This document shows positions 24,136 to 33,561 of a DNA stretch of 64,000 nt, in pieces (the first letter of the stretch is position 1; every line of letters starts with the position of its first letter). The notes under the pieces were generated by a model that was not told the DNA's origin, made no database searches, and saw only the letters and a program-made list of their open reading frames with translations. This DNA is from Thiohalophilus sp. (lineage in GTDB: Bacteria > Pseudomonadota > Gammaproteobacteria > UBA6429 > Thiohalophilaceae): contig NZ_JAXHMV010000016.1 in NCBI RefSeq assembly GCF_034521165.1, positions 237,308 through 301,307 of the forward strand. Direction: 5' to 3'. The translations under genes and the position numbers were made by a program.

Positions 24136-26568
24136 TCAGACCTCGTTTTGACCGGCCGCATCGGCCGGCGGGCCAATCTCGATATCGACGATCAGCGGCA
24201 GATGGTCCGAGGCCACGCGGGTCAGTTTTGAGCACGGTATCCGGATATCGGTGACGCGGATCGACGTGTCCACCAGGAGGTGATCGATGCGCGCCAGCGG
24301 AAAGCGGCTGGGAAAGGTCGAGCGCGGGATATGGCCGGCCAGCTGACGCTGGGCATCCTCGAGCCGTTCGCGCAGCCTTCGGCAGACCTTTGAGGCGGGC
24401 ATGGCATTGAAATCCCCGCACAGAATGGTCGGTCCCTGGCACGCGGGGTGGCCGAGCCACTCCTCGCTCAGCAAGGCGTCGGCCTGAATCAGCCGCTCCC
24501 CCGCCCGCAGTCCCAGATGGGTGTTGATGACATTGATCCAGAGGCCCTCGATCTGAACCGAGACCCACAGGGCGCCGCGCGGTTCGCCCCTTGAACGGGG
24601 GCCGGGACCGGGCAGGGCCGCCGCCTTGACCAGCCGCATCGGATGCGGCGTGAGGATGGCGTCGCCATAACGCTCTTCTTCCAGGTGCATGGCCGGATGG
24701 AAATGAAATTCCATCTCCAGGTGGTGGGCGATGCGCTCTGCCTGGTCCTCGCCGCCGGTGCGGGGACGTCCCACATCGAGTTCCTGCAGCGCCACCACGT
24801 CCGGCGCGTGCAGCGCGATGACCCGCGCGATGCGCCCGGGATCGAGCTTGCCGTCCGTGCCGACACAACTGTGAACATTATAGGTCATGATGCGCAGCCG
24901 CCGTCCCGCCTGATCCGGATCCCGACGGGACGATGGCGCCGGCCCAGAGCGCCGCCCGCCAAGCAGGTCAAATACCGCCTGGCGAAGATCGCTGTGGCGC
25001 AGATAGGGTTTCCCGGACGAAGGCAGGGGAGCATCCTGCGGCAACAGACAGAAGGCTTCTGTCTCCTCGGGCGTGGGGCCGGCGTGGGAGCCGTTTTCCA
25101 TGGCGAAGGTGACCGGGCGGGCGCCGGCATGCCAGCCGAGCAGAATCACCTCGCCGGCGTCCCGGTGGGCGCAGAGATTGATCAGATCGGTGCCCAGCTC
25201 GTCCAGGAAAGGGTGATCGTCGCCAAACAACCCGGCGGTCTGCTCCGGCAGCCGGTATTGCCCGTCACGGGTCCAGGCCAGCACCCGGCCCGGCGCCGCC
25301 AGGGTCAGGGCCACCGGCACACTATGGCGATGGACCAGTTCACGGGCCAGCCGTTCACGCTCGTCGGGGCCGAGTTCGCGGGGCGGATAGACGAACCCGA
25401 CGGGCCCGAGCGCGGCCACCTGCGGTTCGCCGCCGGCCCGGCTGTCGCTGTCGCTCGCGGGAACGTGGAACAGGCGCTGAAAGCGTTTGCCTCCCAGCAG
25501 GCGCACCCGTTGGTACTGGATACTGTCCGGCTGACCCGGCGCACGCGGCACGGCCGTGATCGTCAATGCCGCAAACGCCTTGTCGACGGCCGACTCTATG
25601 CTGTCGCCCTGCAGTTTCGCGTAGGGCAGTGCACCATGCTGACCGTGATCGGAATACACCCAGAGCTCATAGTGGCGCCACGGCGCACGGTGGGCCGCGC
25701 GCCACAGGCGGGCGATGGCGTCGTCGATGCCCTTGAGCGTCCAGTGCGCGAACAGCGAGTCGGGGCCGCGTCGGTGGGCCTGCTCGTCGTAGCCGAGAAA
25801 GTTGATATGGATGATGGGCAGACCGCGATGGAGGTCGATCTTGCCGCCGATCACGCACAGCTCGCGCATCAGGATCGAGATGGCCACCCGGGTGGGGATG
25901 AACTTGAGTTCCTTGATGAAGTCCCGTCCGCGTGACAGGCCCCGGACGAAGTCGACGCTGGCCAGCACCAGTTCCAGCCCCAGCAATACGCCGATACGCA
26001 GAAAGCTGTAGAGATTGCTGAGCAGAAAAAACAGCCGGGCAAGCGGCCTGGCCGAACGCAGTGCCGGTCCCCAGCCCAGGGCCGCGGGACAGAAGTGCGC
26101 CTCTTGCGCGCCGCCGGTAAAGTTATCGGCATAGACGCTGCCGTCCTTCAGCAGGGGCGTCTGCCCCTCGCGACGCAGGCGTGCCTCGACCCGGGTCGCG
26201 GCCTCGGGCTCATACATACGGACGATCTGCCCGGTCTCGTGATCCCGGAACGAGAACGCCGGCACCGCCGTTCTCACTCCATAGAAAAGTTCCGCCTGCG
26301 CCGCCGGCGTGGTGGCAGGCAGCCCGGCGTACTGGGTGTGCAGCCGGTAGTGTTCTTGCTCGATCAGGCGTTTGAGAAACGGCAGTTCCCCCTTGTCCAG
26401 TGCGCGGCGCAGCCGGGTCTGCGAAAGTCCGTCGATCTGGATCATGACCAGCCCCGGCCGGGTGGGCGGTCCCTTCGAGACCGGCAGGCCCAGCAGCCGG
26501 GTCAGCCAGTGGCTGCGGCTGAGGTAACGCCGGATCCGGCGCAGGCGGGTTTCAATCCGAACCAGCAT
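24136..26568 (-). CDS. Fused alkaline-phosphatase-superfamily phosphodiesterase and EEP-family hydrolase
   Basis: The protein has 810 residues. The N-terminal half (about 35-525) has an alkaline-phosphatase-superfamily fold: MIQIDGL (metal Asp), a catalytic Thr in LPATTPAAQAE, FLGYDEQAHRRG and SDHGQHG (metal ligands), and NGSHAG late in the domain. The C-terminal part (about 555-800) is an endonuclease/exonuclease/phosphatase domain with MTYNVHS, ALQELD, NTHLG, CGDFNA and SDHLPL. Both domains seem intact, so it should hydrolyse two kinds of phosphoester, probably lipid or polymer linked. It is the last gene of an operon with GT4 and VTT genes. No signal peptide is seen. Confidence 0.85.
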   Translation of the reverse strand: MLVRIETRLRRIRRYLSRSHWLTRLLGLPVSKGPPTRPGLVMIQIDGLSQTRLRRALDKGELPFLKRLIEQEHYRLHTQYAGLPATTPAAQAELFYGVRTAVPAFSFRDHETGQIVRMYEPEAATRVEARLRREGQTPLLKDGSVYADNFTGGAQEAHFCPAALGWGPALRSARPLARLFFLLSNLYSFLRIGVLLGLELVLASVDFVRGLSRGRDFIKELKFIPTRVAISILMRELCVIGGKIDLHRGLPIIHINFLGYDEQAHRRGPDSLFAHWTLKGIDDAIARLWRAAHRAPWRHYELWVYSDHGQHGALPYAKLQGDSIESAVDKAFAALTITAVPRAPGQPDSIQYQRVRLLGGKRFQRLFHVPASDSDSRAGGEPQVAALGPVGFVYPPRELGPDERERLARELVHRHSVPVALTLAAPGRVLAWTRDGQYRLPEQTAGLFGDDHPFLDELGTDLINLCAHRDAGEVILLGWHAGARPVTFAMENGSHAGPTPEETEAFCLLPQDAPLPSSGKPYLRHSDLRQAVFDLLGGRRSGPAPSSRRDPDQAGRRLRIMTYNVHSCVGTDGKLDPGRIARVIALHAPDVVALQELDVGRPRTGGEDQAERIAHHLEMEFHFHPAMHLEEERYGDAILTPHPMRLVKAAALPGPGPRSRGEPRGALWVSVQIEGLWINVINTHLGLRAGERLIQADALLSEEWLGHPACQGPTILCGDFNAMPASKVCRRLRERLEDAQRQLAGHIPRSTFPSRFPLARIDHLLVDTSIRVTDIRIPCSKLTRVASDHLPLIVDIEIGPPADAAGQNEV

Positions 26569-26607
26569 TGACTGATATGGCTGCCGGTCTCTTTCGCGAC
26601 AACCCGT

Positions 26608-27894
26608 TCACCGGTTATCGTCCGTAGAGTGGCGGTCGCTGAGGGCCTTGTCCCCGGCACGGGTGAAGCTCGAGACGATCTCCCACTCCGCCTTGATGCG
26701 CGCCATGACCTGTTCCCAGGCGCGCTCTTCTTCGGGGCTATGCTTCGGGGTTTCCCCGCACAGCGCCTGGTAACATTCCAGGGCATTTTCGGCTGAACGT
26801 TCCATGGAAAAAGCCGCCGCTGTCTCCCGGGCCGCCCTGATCCGCTCCTGCATCTGCTGCGACGACAGACGGGATAGCTCTTCCAGTGCGCCCTCAAAGG
26901 CCGCGATGGATTCTTCGTGCAGCAGCCGACCGTTTACCCGATCCTGTACGACTTCACGTGCGCCCGTGGCATCCAGCGCCACCACCGGCAGGCCGGCCGC
27001 CATCGCCTCGGTCAGTACCATGCCCTGGGTCTCGCTTTTCGAGGCGAAGGCGAACAGGTTCATGGCGTTCAGCGCGCTGGCGAGTCGCTCATGCGTCAGG
27101 GTGCCGCAGACCCGCAGCCGGTCGTCGATGCCGGCGCGGGAAAAGATCTCGCGTATCGCCTGTTCCGAAGGCCCGGTGCCGACGACCAGAAAATAGGCAC
27201 TGCGCTGGTGTTTGACGAATTCGGCCACCGCCTCGGCCAGAAATGCCAGGTTCTTCTCCGGCGCCAGGCGTCCCAGGTGACCCACCACAAACGCCCCGGG
27301 CGGAATCTGCTGCTCGTTGCGAAAGGCCGCGCCGTCGCCGTGCGCGAAACGTTCCACATAGACGCCGGTCGGTACCACCCGGACCGGGCGGGTCACACCG
27401 CGCTCGAGCAGCAGATCGCGAATGCTTTCGCTGGGGGCGAAGACCTGGTCCGACAGATTGGCGTAATCAGTGGCCAGTTCAATCACGAACCGTTTCAGCA
27501 GGGGCGAGTCCCCGGGGACATAATGGGTGTACTGCTCATACAGGGTGTGGTGGGTGAACACCAGCGGCACCTGAAAGTAGCGCGCCAGGCGTACCGCTGT
27601 CATGCCCAGCAAAAACGGATGCTGGGCGTGAATGATGTCCGGCTGAAACGCCGCCAGTGCGTCGCTCAGCCCGGCGGGAATGGGCAGGGCCACGGAGAAA
27701 TCACTGGCATTGAAATTCTGCAGCGCCGGCACGCGGATCACATCCGTTTCGTTCTCCGGCGTATTGGCGAACTCGGGCGCGATAACCAGCACCCGATGAC
27801 CGCGCTTGCGGTACTCCTCGGTAAAGGCCTCCACCGAGCGGGCCACGCCGCCCACATGGGGCGTGAAGGTGTTGGTGAAGATGACGATATTCAT
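26608..27894 (-). CDS. Group 1 (GT4) glycosyltransferase
   Basis: The 428-residue GT-B enzyme has the N-terminal acceptor domain FTNTFTPHVGGVARSV and the C-terminal GT4 nucleotide-sugar site FAFASKSETQGMVLTEAMAAGLPVVA (the E-x7-E motif). It resembles diacylglycerol or phosphatidylinositol glycosyltransferases by overall pattern, but the acceptor is not known. Its ATG overlaps the stop of the upstream gene (ATGA). The next gene starts 39 nt downstream. A C-terminal extension of about 50 residues is acidic/charged. Confidence 0.9.
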   Translation of the reverse strand: MNIVIFTNTFTPHVGGVARSVEAFTEEYRKRGHRVLVIAPEFANTPENETDVIRVPALQNFNASDFSVALPIPAGLSDALAAFQPDIIHAQHPFLLGMTAVRLARYFQVPLVFTHHTLYEQYTHYVPGDSPLLKRFVIELATDYANLSDQVFAPSESIRDLLLERGVTRPVRVVPTGVYVERFAHGDGAAFRNEQQIPPGAFVVGHLGRLAPEKNLAFLAEAVAEFVKHQRSAYFLVVGTGPSEQAIREIFSRAGIDDRLRVCGTLTHERLASALNAMNLFAFASKSETQGMVLTEAMAAGLPVVALDATGAREVVQDRVNGRLLHEESIAAFEGALEELSRLSSQQMQERIRAARETAAAFSMERSAENALECYQALCGETPKHSPEEERAWEQVMARIKAEWEIVSSFTRAGDKALSDRHSTDDNR

Positions 27895-30140
27895 GTTGCG
27901 TTACCCTGCTTGCGTACCCGGAGTGTGTTGGTGCCGGGTTGCGCGCTGACCGGTTCAAACCCGGGCAGCCGGATTTCAATCCCCGGAGCGCTGTCATGCC
28001 AGTCGGCCTGCCAGTCGACCTGGACCTCCTGCGGGGACAACGAGGTCAGGCTGACGGAGAGCGTGCCGAAGGCGGTCGGTGCCGGACCAAAACGGACGGG
28101 TTGCGGCTGTGCCAGCCAGCGCCCGGGCACACCGCCGCACAGAATCAGACGGGTTCCTTCCTCGCGCACGAAACAGTTGCGGATCATCATCACCCATTCG
28201 GCAGAGGCCCAGACATGATGGCCGTCGCCCATGCAGCCGCCTTTGGTGCGCGGATGGATGGCTTCGGGCCACTGGCCGGTGGATGTCGCCAGCCCGGCGA
28301 CCGTGTCCATCAATTCGAGGTAGCGCGGATCGTCCGCGCGCAACAGGATCTGGGCGACGTGCAGGGTGAGATAGGCATTGAGGCCGGAGTGGATCATGTC
28401 CTGGAAGAAGGCGCCATCCACAAAACAGTGGGCCAGCAAAAACTCGACGCTATCGAGCAGGCGGGGATCGTCGGGCGCGCAATCCTGCAGGGGATAGCCG
28501 ACCGCGAGCGATCCGATGGCGCCCGCATCCAGACGACGGTAAGGCGACGCGGGCATGCCCGGTCGGCCGAGACGCTCGGCACAGCGGGCCAGACTGCGAT
28601 CGACGGCGGCGGCGAAGCGTTGCGCCTCCTCGGCGAACGTGGCGCCGCTGGCGGCATCCGAATCCTCGAGGAGTTCGTGCGCGGCACGCAGGCCGGCAAT
28701 ACACCAGAAGTCATCCCAGTAATAATAATCGTTCGGCCCCAGATGCTCGGCACTGAAACCGGCCGGCAGCAGCCCGGCGTGGGGCGCCTCGATATCGTCG
28801 TCCAGCCGTTTACGGATGATCCAGCGGGCACCGCGCCGTATGGGCGTGTGCCAGTCGGAGGAGAGTTTACGGCCGGTCAGCTGCTCGAAACGCGACAGTA
28901 TCCATAACACTTCCCCGTTGGCGTCCCATTCGCCTTCCTGCGAACGGAAATAACCCCGCCTCGTCTGGCGCCCGGGAAAGCGGGATAAAGCCCGCTCGGC
29001 CCGGTCGTCGAGGCCCAGGCACAGCAGCGCATGGATAATGAAGGCGGCGTCGCGGAACCAGAAACGTTTGTAGGTATAGGGGCCGGGATACACATCGTGC
29101 GGCGAGTGCAGGATGAGCGAGGTCACGGCCGCATCGTACAGAAACTGGTAGCGCGGCTCGGGGCATTCGAGGCGGCAGGCCTGCTCGCGGACGCCGGACC
29201 AGGACGGCGCTTCAAGATCCGGCCCACTCTCTTCGAGCGGGATGCGGACATCGAGCTCGGCCCGGCCATCGCGATCAAGGGGAAACAGCGCGGCGGCGGT
29301 CACCAGTCCGAGATCGCACACGCCCTCGTTCTGTTCCGCCTGCTCCCCGAGATGGAGGAAGACATCCCCGGCGCGATAGTCCGAGGTGTGATGCCGCCCG
29401 GCGGCCTGGCTGAAATCGATGTGGCGACCGTCGTCGAGGCTCCAGCGTTGACGGTCGGCGGACAGTGTCACCTTGTGAATGAAGCTGATGCCCTCCGGGT
29501 TGTAGGGCCGCAGTGCCAGTACCAGCCAGCCCGGGCCATCCGCCTGCGCGTTCAGGTGCACTGTGCAGAGGGATTTGCCGGCGTCCGCTTCGACGCCGGC
29601 CTTGCTGGTGAGCGTCAGTCCCCCGGCCCGGGTCCGGGTGGTGATGGACAGGTTCTCAGCCATGTCCTGACGCTGTTCGCATTCCCTGGCACGCGAGGGC
29701 AGCAACCGGCGACCGTCCTCCGTCAGGATCCAGGCATCCAGCGACCAGCCGTCGAAGAAGGGGGTGAGCAGGCCGCGCGGATCCACCAGGGCCAGCTCCT
29801 CGCAGTCGGGATAGCCGAGCGCGGTCCAGTTGCGATGGGTGAGGTTGATGTGCGAGACCGAGAAGGCACGCGGAATAAATGACTCGTCATGCGGATCGAA
29901 TTGACGCTCGATCCAGTAGGGCCACACCCAGTCCAGGTTGTGCTGGATGACCTTGCTGTTGATCAGACCGCGGGCGTGGAAGACCACGCCGGCGCGCAGC
30001 AGTTCCACCGGTTCCCCCACCTCGGAGGGCTGGGCGAAGCTGCGCAGCCGCGCCATCAGTTCGATGGGATCAAGAAATCCCTGACTGCGCGCGGCGCGGC
30101 GAATGATGTAGCGCAGGGGCAACCATTTGGTCCAACTCAC
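27891..30140 (-). CDS. Six-hairpin glycosidase-like protein (749 aa)
   Basis: The protein has an N-terminal beta-rich region (about 100-340) and an alpha/alpha-barrel-like C-terminal region. Motifs include TYKRFWFRDAAFIIHALLCLG (about 375), EWDANGEVLWIL (about 423) and YYYWDDFWCIAGLRAA (about 485), as in GH15/GH63/amylo-glucosidase type folds. The acidic residues in FRDAAF and WDANGE are candidate catalytic ones; this is inference. It starts at a GTG overlapping the VTT stop codon (GTGA) and ends overlapping the GT4 start. Cytoplasmic; probably acts on the product of the neighbouring GT. Confidence 0.7.
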   Translation of the reverse strand: MSWTKWLPLRYIIRRAARSQGFLDPIELMARLRSFAQPSEVGEPVELLRAGVVFHARGLINSKVIQHNLDWVWPYWIERQFDPHDESFIPRAFSVSHINLTHRNWTALGYPDCEELALVDPRGLLTPFFDGWSLDAWILTEDGRRLLPSRARECEQRQDMAENLSITTRTRAGGLTLTSKAGVEADAGKSLCTVHLNAQADGPGWLVLALRPYNPEGISFIHKVTLSADRQRWSLDDGRHIDFSQAAGRHHTSDYRAGDVFLHLGEQAEQNEGVCDLGLVTAAALFPLDRDGRAELDVRIPLEESGPDLEAPSWSGVREQACRLECPEPRYQFLYDAAVTSLILHSPHDVYPGPYTYKRFWFRDAAFIIHALLCLGLDDRAERALSRFPGRQTRRGYFRSQEGEWDANGEVLWILSRFEQLTGRKLSSDWHTPIRRGARWIIRKRLDDDIEAPHAGLLPAGFSAEHLGPNDYYYWDDFWCIAGLRAAHELLEDSDAASGATFAEEAQRFAAAVDRSLARCAERLGRPGMPASPYRRLDAGAIGSLAVGYPLQDCAPDDPRLLDSVEFLLAHCFVDGAFFQDMIHSGLNAYLTLHVAQILLRADDPRYLELMDTVAGLATSTGQWPEAIHPRTKGGCMGDGHHVWASAEWVMMIRNCFVREEGTRLILCGGVPGRWLAQPQPVRFGPAPTAFGTLSVSLTSLSPQEVQVDWQADWHDSAPGIEIRLPGFEPVSAQPGTNTLRVRKQGNAT

Positions 30141-30883
30141 GTCAGTTCCTCTCCGGTTTCCTGTGAATAACGATTGAGTGCGCGGCGGGCGAGACGATTG
30201 AAATACACCACGGCCACCACGGTGGCGACAAAGCCCAGAGCGTAGAAGGTCCATTCCAGTGGGGTACGGCCTATCTCCCGTTCGGTCAGGGTGGCGAGAT
30301 CGGCGGCGATGGAACCCAGATAAACGTTATGCACGGAGAAGGGGATGAAGCCGATCAGTGAACCCGCCACATAGCCGCGAAACGAAAAACTGGTCAGGCC
30401 GAAAAAATAGTTGGAGATCTTGCTCGGGAAAAACGGGATCAGGCGAGTGAGCAGCACGACCTTCCAGTCATGACGGGCCATTTCCTGATTGACCGCCCGC
30501 AGGCGACTGTGTTCCACGACAAAGCGACGGGCACGCCGGCCAAACAGATAACGGGCGGCGAGAAAAGCGATCGCCGCCCCCAGGGTCGTTCCGACGACCA
30601 CATAGATCGAGCCCTCGACCACACCGAAGACAAAGCCGGCGCCGATCGTGAACAGGATGCCGGGCAGCAGCAGAACCACCACGGCAGCCATGATCAGGAT
30701 GAACAGGATCGCCGCCCACATGCCCTGCGCCTCCACCCAGCGCAGCAGGACCAGCAGTTGCTCGTGCACATTAAAATAGACCAGCGCCCCGACGATGGCG
30801 CCGACGAACAGGATACTCGCGGCCATGGCCCATAACGGCGATCTGAAACGGCGCGCTGCAGACCTGGCTAGTGTCTCGCTCAT
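30137..30883 (-). CDS. TVP38/TMEM64 (VTT, DedA-like) membrane protein
   Basis: The 248-residue protein has about six membrane helices. The VTT signature is present: GAGFVFGVVEGSIYVVVGTTLGAAIAFLAARY, then LLTRLIPFFPSKISNYFFGLTSFSFRGY. VTT proteins are linked to lipid scrambling or flipping. Its position at the head of an operon with a glycosidase-like protein, a GT4 enzyme and a phosphodiesterase suggests a membrane lipid or surface glycan pathway (inference). The ATG at 30883 lies two codons after another possible ATG. Confidence 0.88.
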   Translation of the reverse strand: MSETLARSAARRFRSPLWAMAASILFVGAIVGALVYFNVHEQLLVLLRWVEAQGMWAAILFILIMAAVVVLLLPGILFTIGAGFVFGVVEGSIYVVVGTTLGAAIAFLAARYLFGRRARRFVVEHSRLRAVNQEMARHDWKVVLLTRLIPFFPSKISNYFFGLTSFSFRGYVAGSLIGFIPFSVHNVYLGSIAADLATLTEREIGRTPLEWTFYALGFVATVVAVVYFNRLARRALNRYSQETGEELT

Positions 30884-31012
30884 GTATAAGTCTTTGCTGA
30901 GTATGTGCAAAAGAGTATAGCTGGCTGTCGCTGGCGAGCATTGAAAATTCGCAGAACGGTAGAAGCACTCCACGAGCGCGATTCCGCGCTCCAATCTGCT
31001 AACTGCCAACTG

Positions 31013-31702
31013 CTAACTATCTTCCTTCGTCCCGGTTTTTGTGCCACAGGCCGATTCAACATGATCGAGCAGACTCTCGACACTGATATTGAAGGCCGGG
31101 ATAACGGGACAGCCGGCGGTGCGCAGGGCCCGCGCGGTCCAGACATTACAGGTGTTGAACAGATGATAGCTATCGCGCGAGAGATAAAAGCGGCTTTGTC
31201 CGTACAGCCCCGGTTGAAGTGCGGCCGCCGATCCGTTGTCACGGGCGAAGCGGTTATCGAGATGCCGGCACAACGACGCGAACCCCTGACCGCCGAGGTC
31301 GATACGAATCACCTCGCTGTGTGGAAACGTTTTGTTCACCGGCTCGCTGAAGCCCACCACATGCAGCACACTGGCCGTCGGCCATAATCCGGCCTTGAGC
31401 AGGATGCCCCAGTGCGGATCCGGGTGCATATAGTAAGCCCGATCGCCCCAGCCGATCTCAAGATAACGCACCCCGGGAAAATCGGCCTGCTCGGGCAACA
31501 GCCCGGGAGGGATGGCCGCGCGCTCGAGCACGATGCCCGCATGCCAGCCATGGCTGACCAGCCAGATCGCCACCGTCGGCTCGTCCTCTGCCGGCGGAAA
31601 TAATCCCGCAGGCGGCGAAGCACAGGCGCCCAGCCACAGGCTGGACACGATAGGCCACAGCCAGGCCCGTCTCCGCTGCCGACATGCCCATGCACGGTTC
31701 AT
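31013..31702 (-). CDS. DUF2459-family lipoprotein
   Basis: The protein has about 229 residues with a lipoprotein signal ending LWLGACASPP. The DUF2459 body follows: LVSHGWHAGIVL, the EIGWGDRAYYM block, FPHSEVIRIDL and YHLFNTCNVWTARALRTAGCPV. The conserved Cys (NTCNVWTA) and His (SHGWHAG) are suggestive of a papain-like enzyme, but the function is unknown. The ATG at 31702 is used; a GTG two codons upstream is possible. The gene is followed by the VTT operon after about 130 nt. Confidence 0.85.
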   Translation of the reverse strand: MNRAWACRQRRRAWLWPIVSSLWLGACASPPAGLFPPAEDEPTVAIWLVSHGWHAGIVLERAAIPPGLLPEQADFPGVRYLEIGWGDRAYYMHPDPHWGILLKAGLWPTASVLHVVGFSEPVNKTFPHSEVIRIDLGGQGFASLCRHLDNRFARDNGSAAALQPGLYGQSRFYLSRDSYHLFNTCNVWTARALRTAGCPVIPAFNISVESLLDHVESACGTKTGTKEDS

Positions 31703-31729
31703 CGACACAGCATAGCATCTGAGCAGTTC

Positions 31730-31989
31730 CCAGGGACGAGGGACGAGGACGAGGGACGAGGAACGGACGTCTCACCACGAAGGCGCGAAGACACGAAGAA
31801 TGAATAATCAAAGTCTCGTAGGTCACGTTGGCGATAGCCTACGTGACATCCTGAACCGTAGCAGAAGCCTCGTTACCTGCAGGTCGCAGGAAAATGACGA
31901 GACGTGAGCGCTACGCGCAACCTGACCTACGCCTGTGTCTGAGTACTGAGAACTGAGAACTGAGAACTGAGAACTGAGAACTGAGAACT
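31730..31989. repeat. Mixed repeats including a heptamer array (GAACTGA)
   Basis: 31730-31770 holds imperfect GGGACGA units. 31772-31800 carries the widespread ACCACGAAGGCGCGAAGACA repeat. 31940-31989 is a clean tandem array of GAACTGA, about seven copies, ending just before the globin stop codon. Confidence 0.85.
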
Positions 31990-31994
31990 TTTAT

Positions 31995-32426
31995 TTAATA
32001 TTGACTGGAGAAGTGCCCGATGATGCAACCCATTGCCTCGCGCCAGCGATTCTCCAGTTGCGCGTCGAACTGCGGATCAAACTCGCCGACAGCCTTGATC
32101 AGACTGTTGAGCCAGTGATCATAGAGATGCGGCTGCACCGGTGCGTGCCCGCGGCGGCTGTGAATCTCGGCCATCTTGTCCACTTCCCGTTTCACGATCT
32201 CGCTACCGGCGGCATACATGATGGAGTTGGACAGGGTACGGCGCAACAAGCGGCGCTGGCGATCGAAGTCGGTACCGGCGAAAGCCACTTTCACTTCCGG
32301 GTGGCTGTCGAGAAAGATAGCGTAAAACCGTTCAATGAAACCCCCGTTATGCAAACAGCGGCCGTAACTCTGGTGAAGATCGTCGTAACTGTCGCCGTTG
32401 GACGACGTGGAATTTCCTGCGGACAT
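31995..32426 (-). CDS. Globin-fold haem protein
   Basis: The 143-residue protein reads as a single globin: LHQSYGRCLHNGGFIERFYAIFLDSHPEV (A-C helices), then MAEIHSRRGHAPVQPHLYDHW around the proximal histidine and CIIGHFSSQY at the end. It resembles bacterial globins of unknown ligand role (O2 or NO). GAGGG precedes the ATG. It lies alone between two repeat-rich spacers. Confidence 0.8.
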   Translation of the reverse strand: MSAGNSTSSNGDSYDDLHQSYGRCLHNGGFIERFYAIFLDSHPEVKVAFAGTDFDRQRRLLRRTLSNSIMYAAGSEIVKREVDKMAEIHSRRGHAPVQPHLYDHWLNSLIKAVGEFDPQFDAQLENRWREAMGCIIGHFSSQY

Positions 32427-32856
32427 AATACCCTCGAATGATTTGTGAACATCACGGGCCTGGCGACCCGATCACGTGGCGGCATTATACGAAAACTCGC
32501 TGCCGCCGTAAGGCGGCAACGGCAGCGATCCCGTCACAAAAATGTAAACTATCAAAAAGACAGAGAACGGCGGTCAGGTACTGCAGCATCGTAGCCGACA
32601 TCTTCCATCACCTGTCGATGGGCTACCGGGGACTACAACGCAGAGACGCAGGGTGCGTTCTACGCACCATTTTCCAGAACGGTCGGTGATATTGGTGCGT
32701 AGGACGCACACCGAAGCTTTATCGAGCCCGCAAGATGGGGAAAAGAGTAGGCCGGACAAAGCGCGAGCGGTGTCCGGCACCTTGAGGATTGCCCGATACC
32801 GCTAGCGCTTTATCGGGCCTACACGATGGTTGGGAAAAGAGTGAGTCATTTGATTT
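32427..32856. repeat. Repeat-rich spacer with REP-like hairpins
   Basis: No supported gene. The spacer holds a GGTGCGTTCTACGCACC dyad at about 32651 with a reverse partner at 32693, a GCCGGACA/TGTCCGGC hairpin at about 32752 (as at 24020), and GCCCGATA/TATCGGGC-type arms at about 32792. Confidence 0.65.
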
Positions 32857-33321
32857 TCAGCAGGACCCGACGCGCTTGCCTTTGAAAGTGTTGCGCATCT
32901 GCATGTTGCCGATCGGCCCGGCCTGGATATCCATCTCGAACCAGCCCTGTGTGGTGGTGCCGTTGAAGTTGACTTCACCCGCACCGCTGGAAGTGCCATG
33001 TTCTCCCTGGCATTGAATATCCCAGGCCACCCGGTGTGCACTTTCGTGCGTGGTGGTGAATTGACACCCCTGGCCCATATCTTCCGGCTTGAAATCGATC
33101 TCATCCCCTTCCACGCACTGGCGCTTCGTTTGGGGCTCACGTTTCATCATCTGCGCCATCTCCTTCGGCACGCCGCTCAGTTCCATTTTATAGGTCATCT
33201 CCCACAGCCCCGGCTGGATGTTATAACCCGCCGCGGATACCTGGAAACTGAGCAGCACAAAGCCCAGTACCGACAGGACAATTCCGTGCTGTGTTAACTT
33301 TCGCTTGCTTGATACAGACAC
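32857..33321 (-). CDS. DUF3617-family exported protein
   Basis: The 154-residue precursor has a signal peptide ending FQVSA. DUF3617 features: PGLWEMTYKMELSG, CVEGDEIDFKPEDMGQGCQF, WDIQCQGEHGTSSGAGEVNFNGTTTQGW. Four cysteines are likely in disulfides. The start is a GTG next to the DUF2007 stop with AGGAGG 6 nt upstream, so it is coupled to that gene. The function is unknown. Confidence 0.82.
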   Translation of the reverse strand: MSVSSKRKLTQHGIVLSVLGFVLLSFQVSAAGYNIQPGLWEMTYKMELSGVPKEMAQMMKREPQTKRQCVEGDEIDFKPEDMGQGCQFTTTHESAHRVAWDIQCQGEHGTSSGAGEVNFNGTTTQGWFEMDIQAGPIGNMQMRNTFKGKRVGSC

Positions 33322-33561
33322 CTAAACCTCCTCATCATCTTCGATTTTAAACTCGCCGTTCTCGTAACGTTCGATAAGCCGCAAGGCGGCCGCTTCATCC
33401 TCGTCATTTACGCTCAGCTTGATATGCCCCATCGGCATCAGTTCGCCGATGCCGCCCTGCAGATACCGGCCATTCACATAGGTCTCGATGCCCCGGGACT
33501 CCAGCAATCCTTTGACCAGGTTGCCCTCGATATAGTCGTTGGCAGTGTAGATAATAATCAT
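33322..33561 (-). CDS. DUF2007 putative signal-transducing protein
   Basis: The 79-residue protein is a typical DUF2007: IIIYTANDYIEGNLVKGLLESRGIETYV, then GGIGELMPMGHIKLSV and an acidic tail. The fold resembles PII-like/ACT-like domains; the function is unknown. Its ATG overlaps the psiE stop by one base (TGATG arrangement). Confidence 0.88.
   Translation of the reverse strand: MIIIYTANDYIEGNLVKGLLESRGIETYVNGRYLQGGIGELMPMGHIKLSVNDEDEAAALRLIERYENGEFKIEDDEEV

Noticed and set aside
24643..25935. 430-residue open frame opposite the phosphodiesterase-EEP gene
   Set aside because: Antisense shadow; the minus-strand protein has catalytic motifs throughout.
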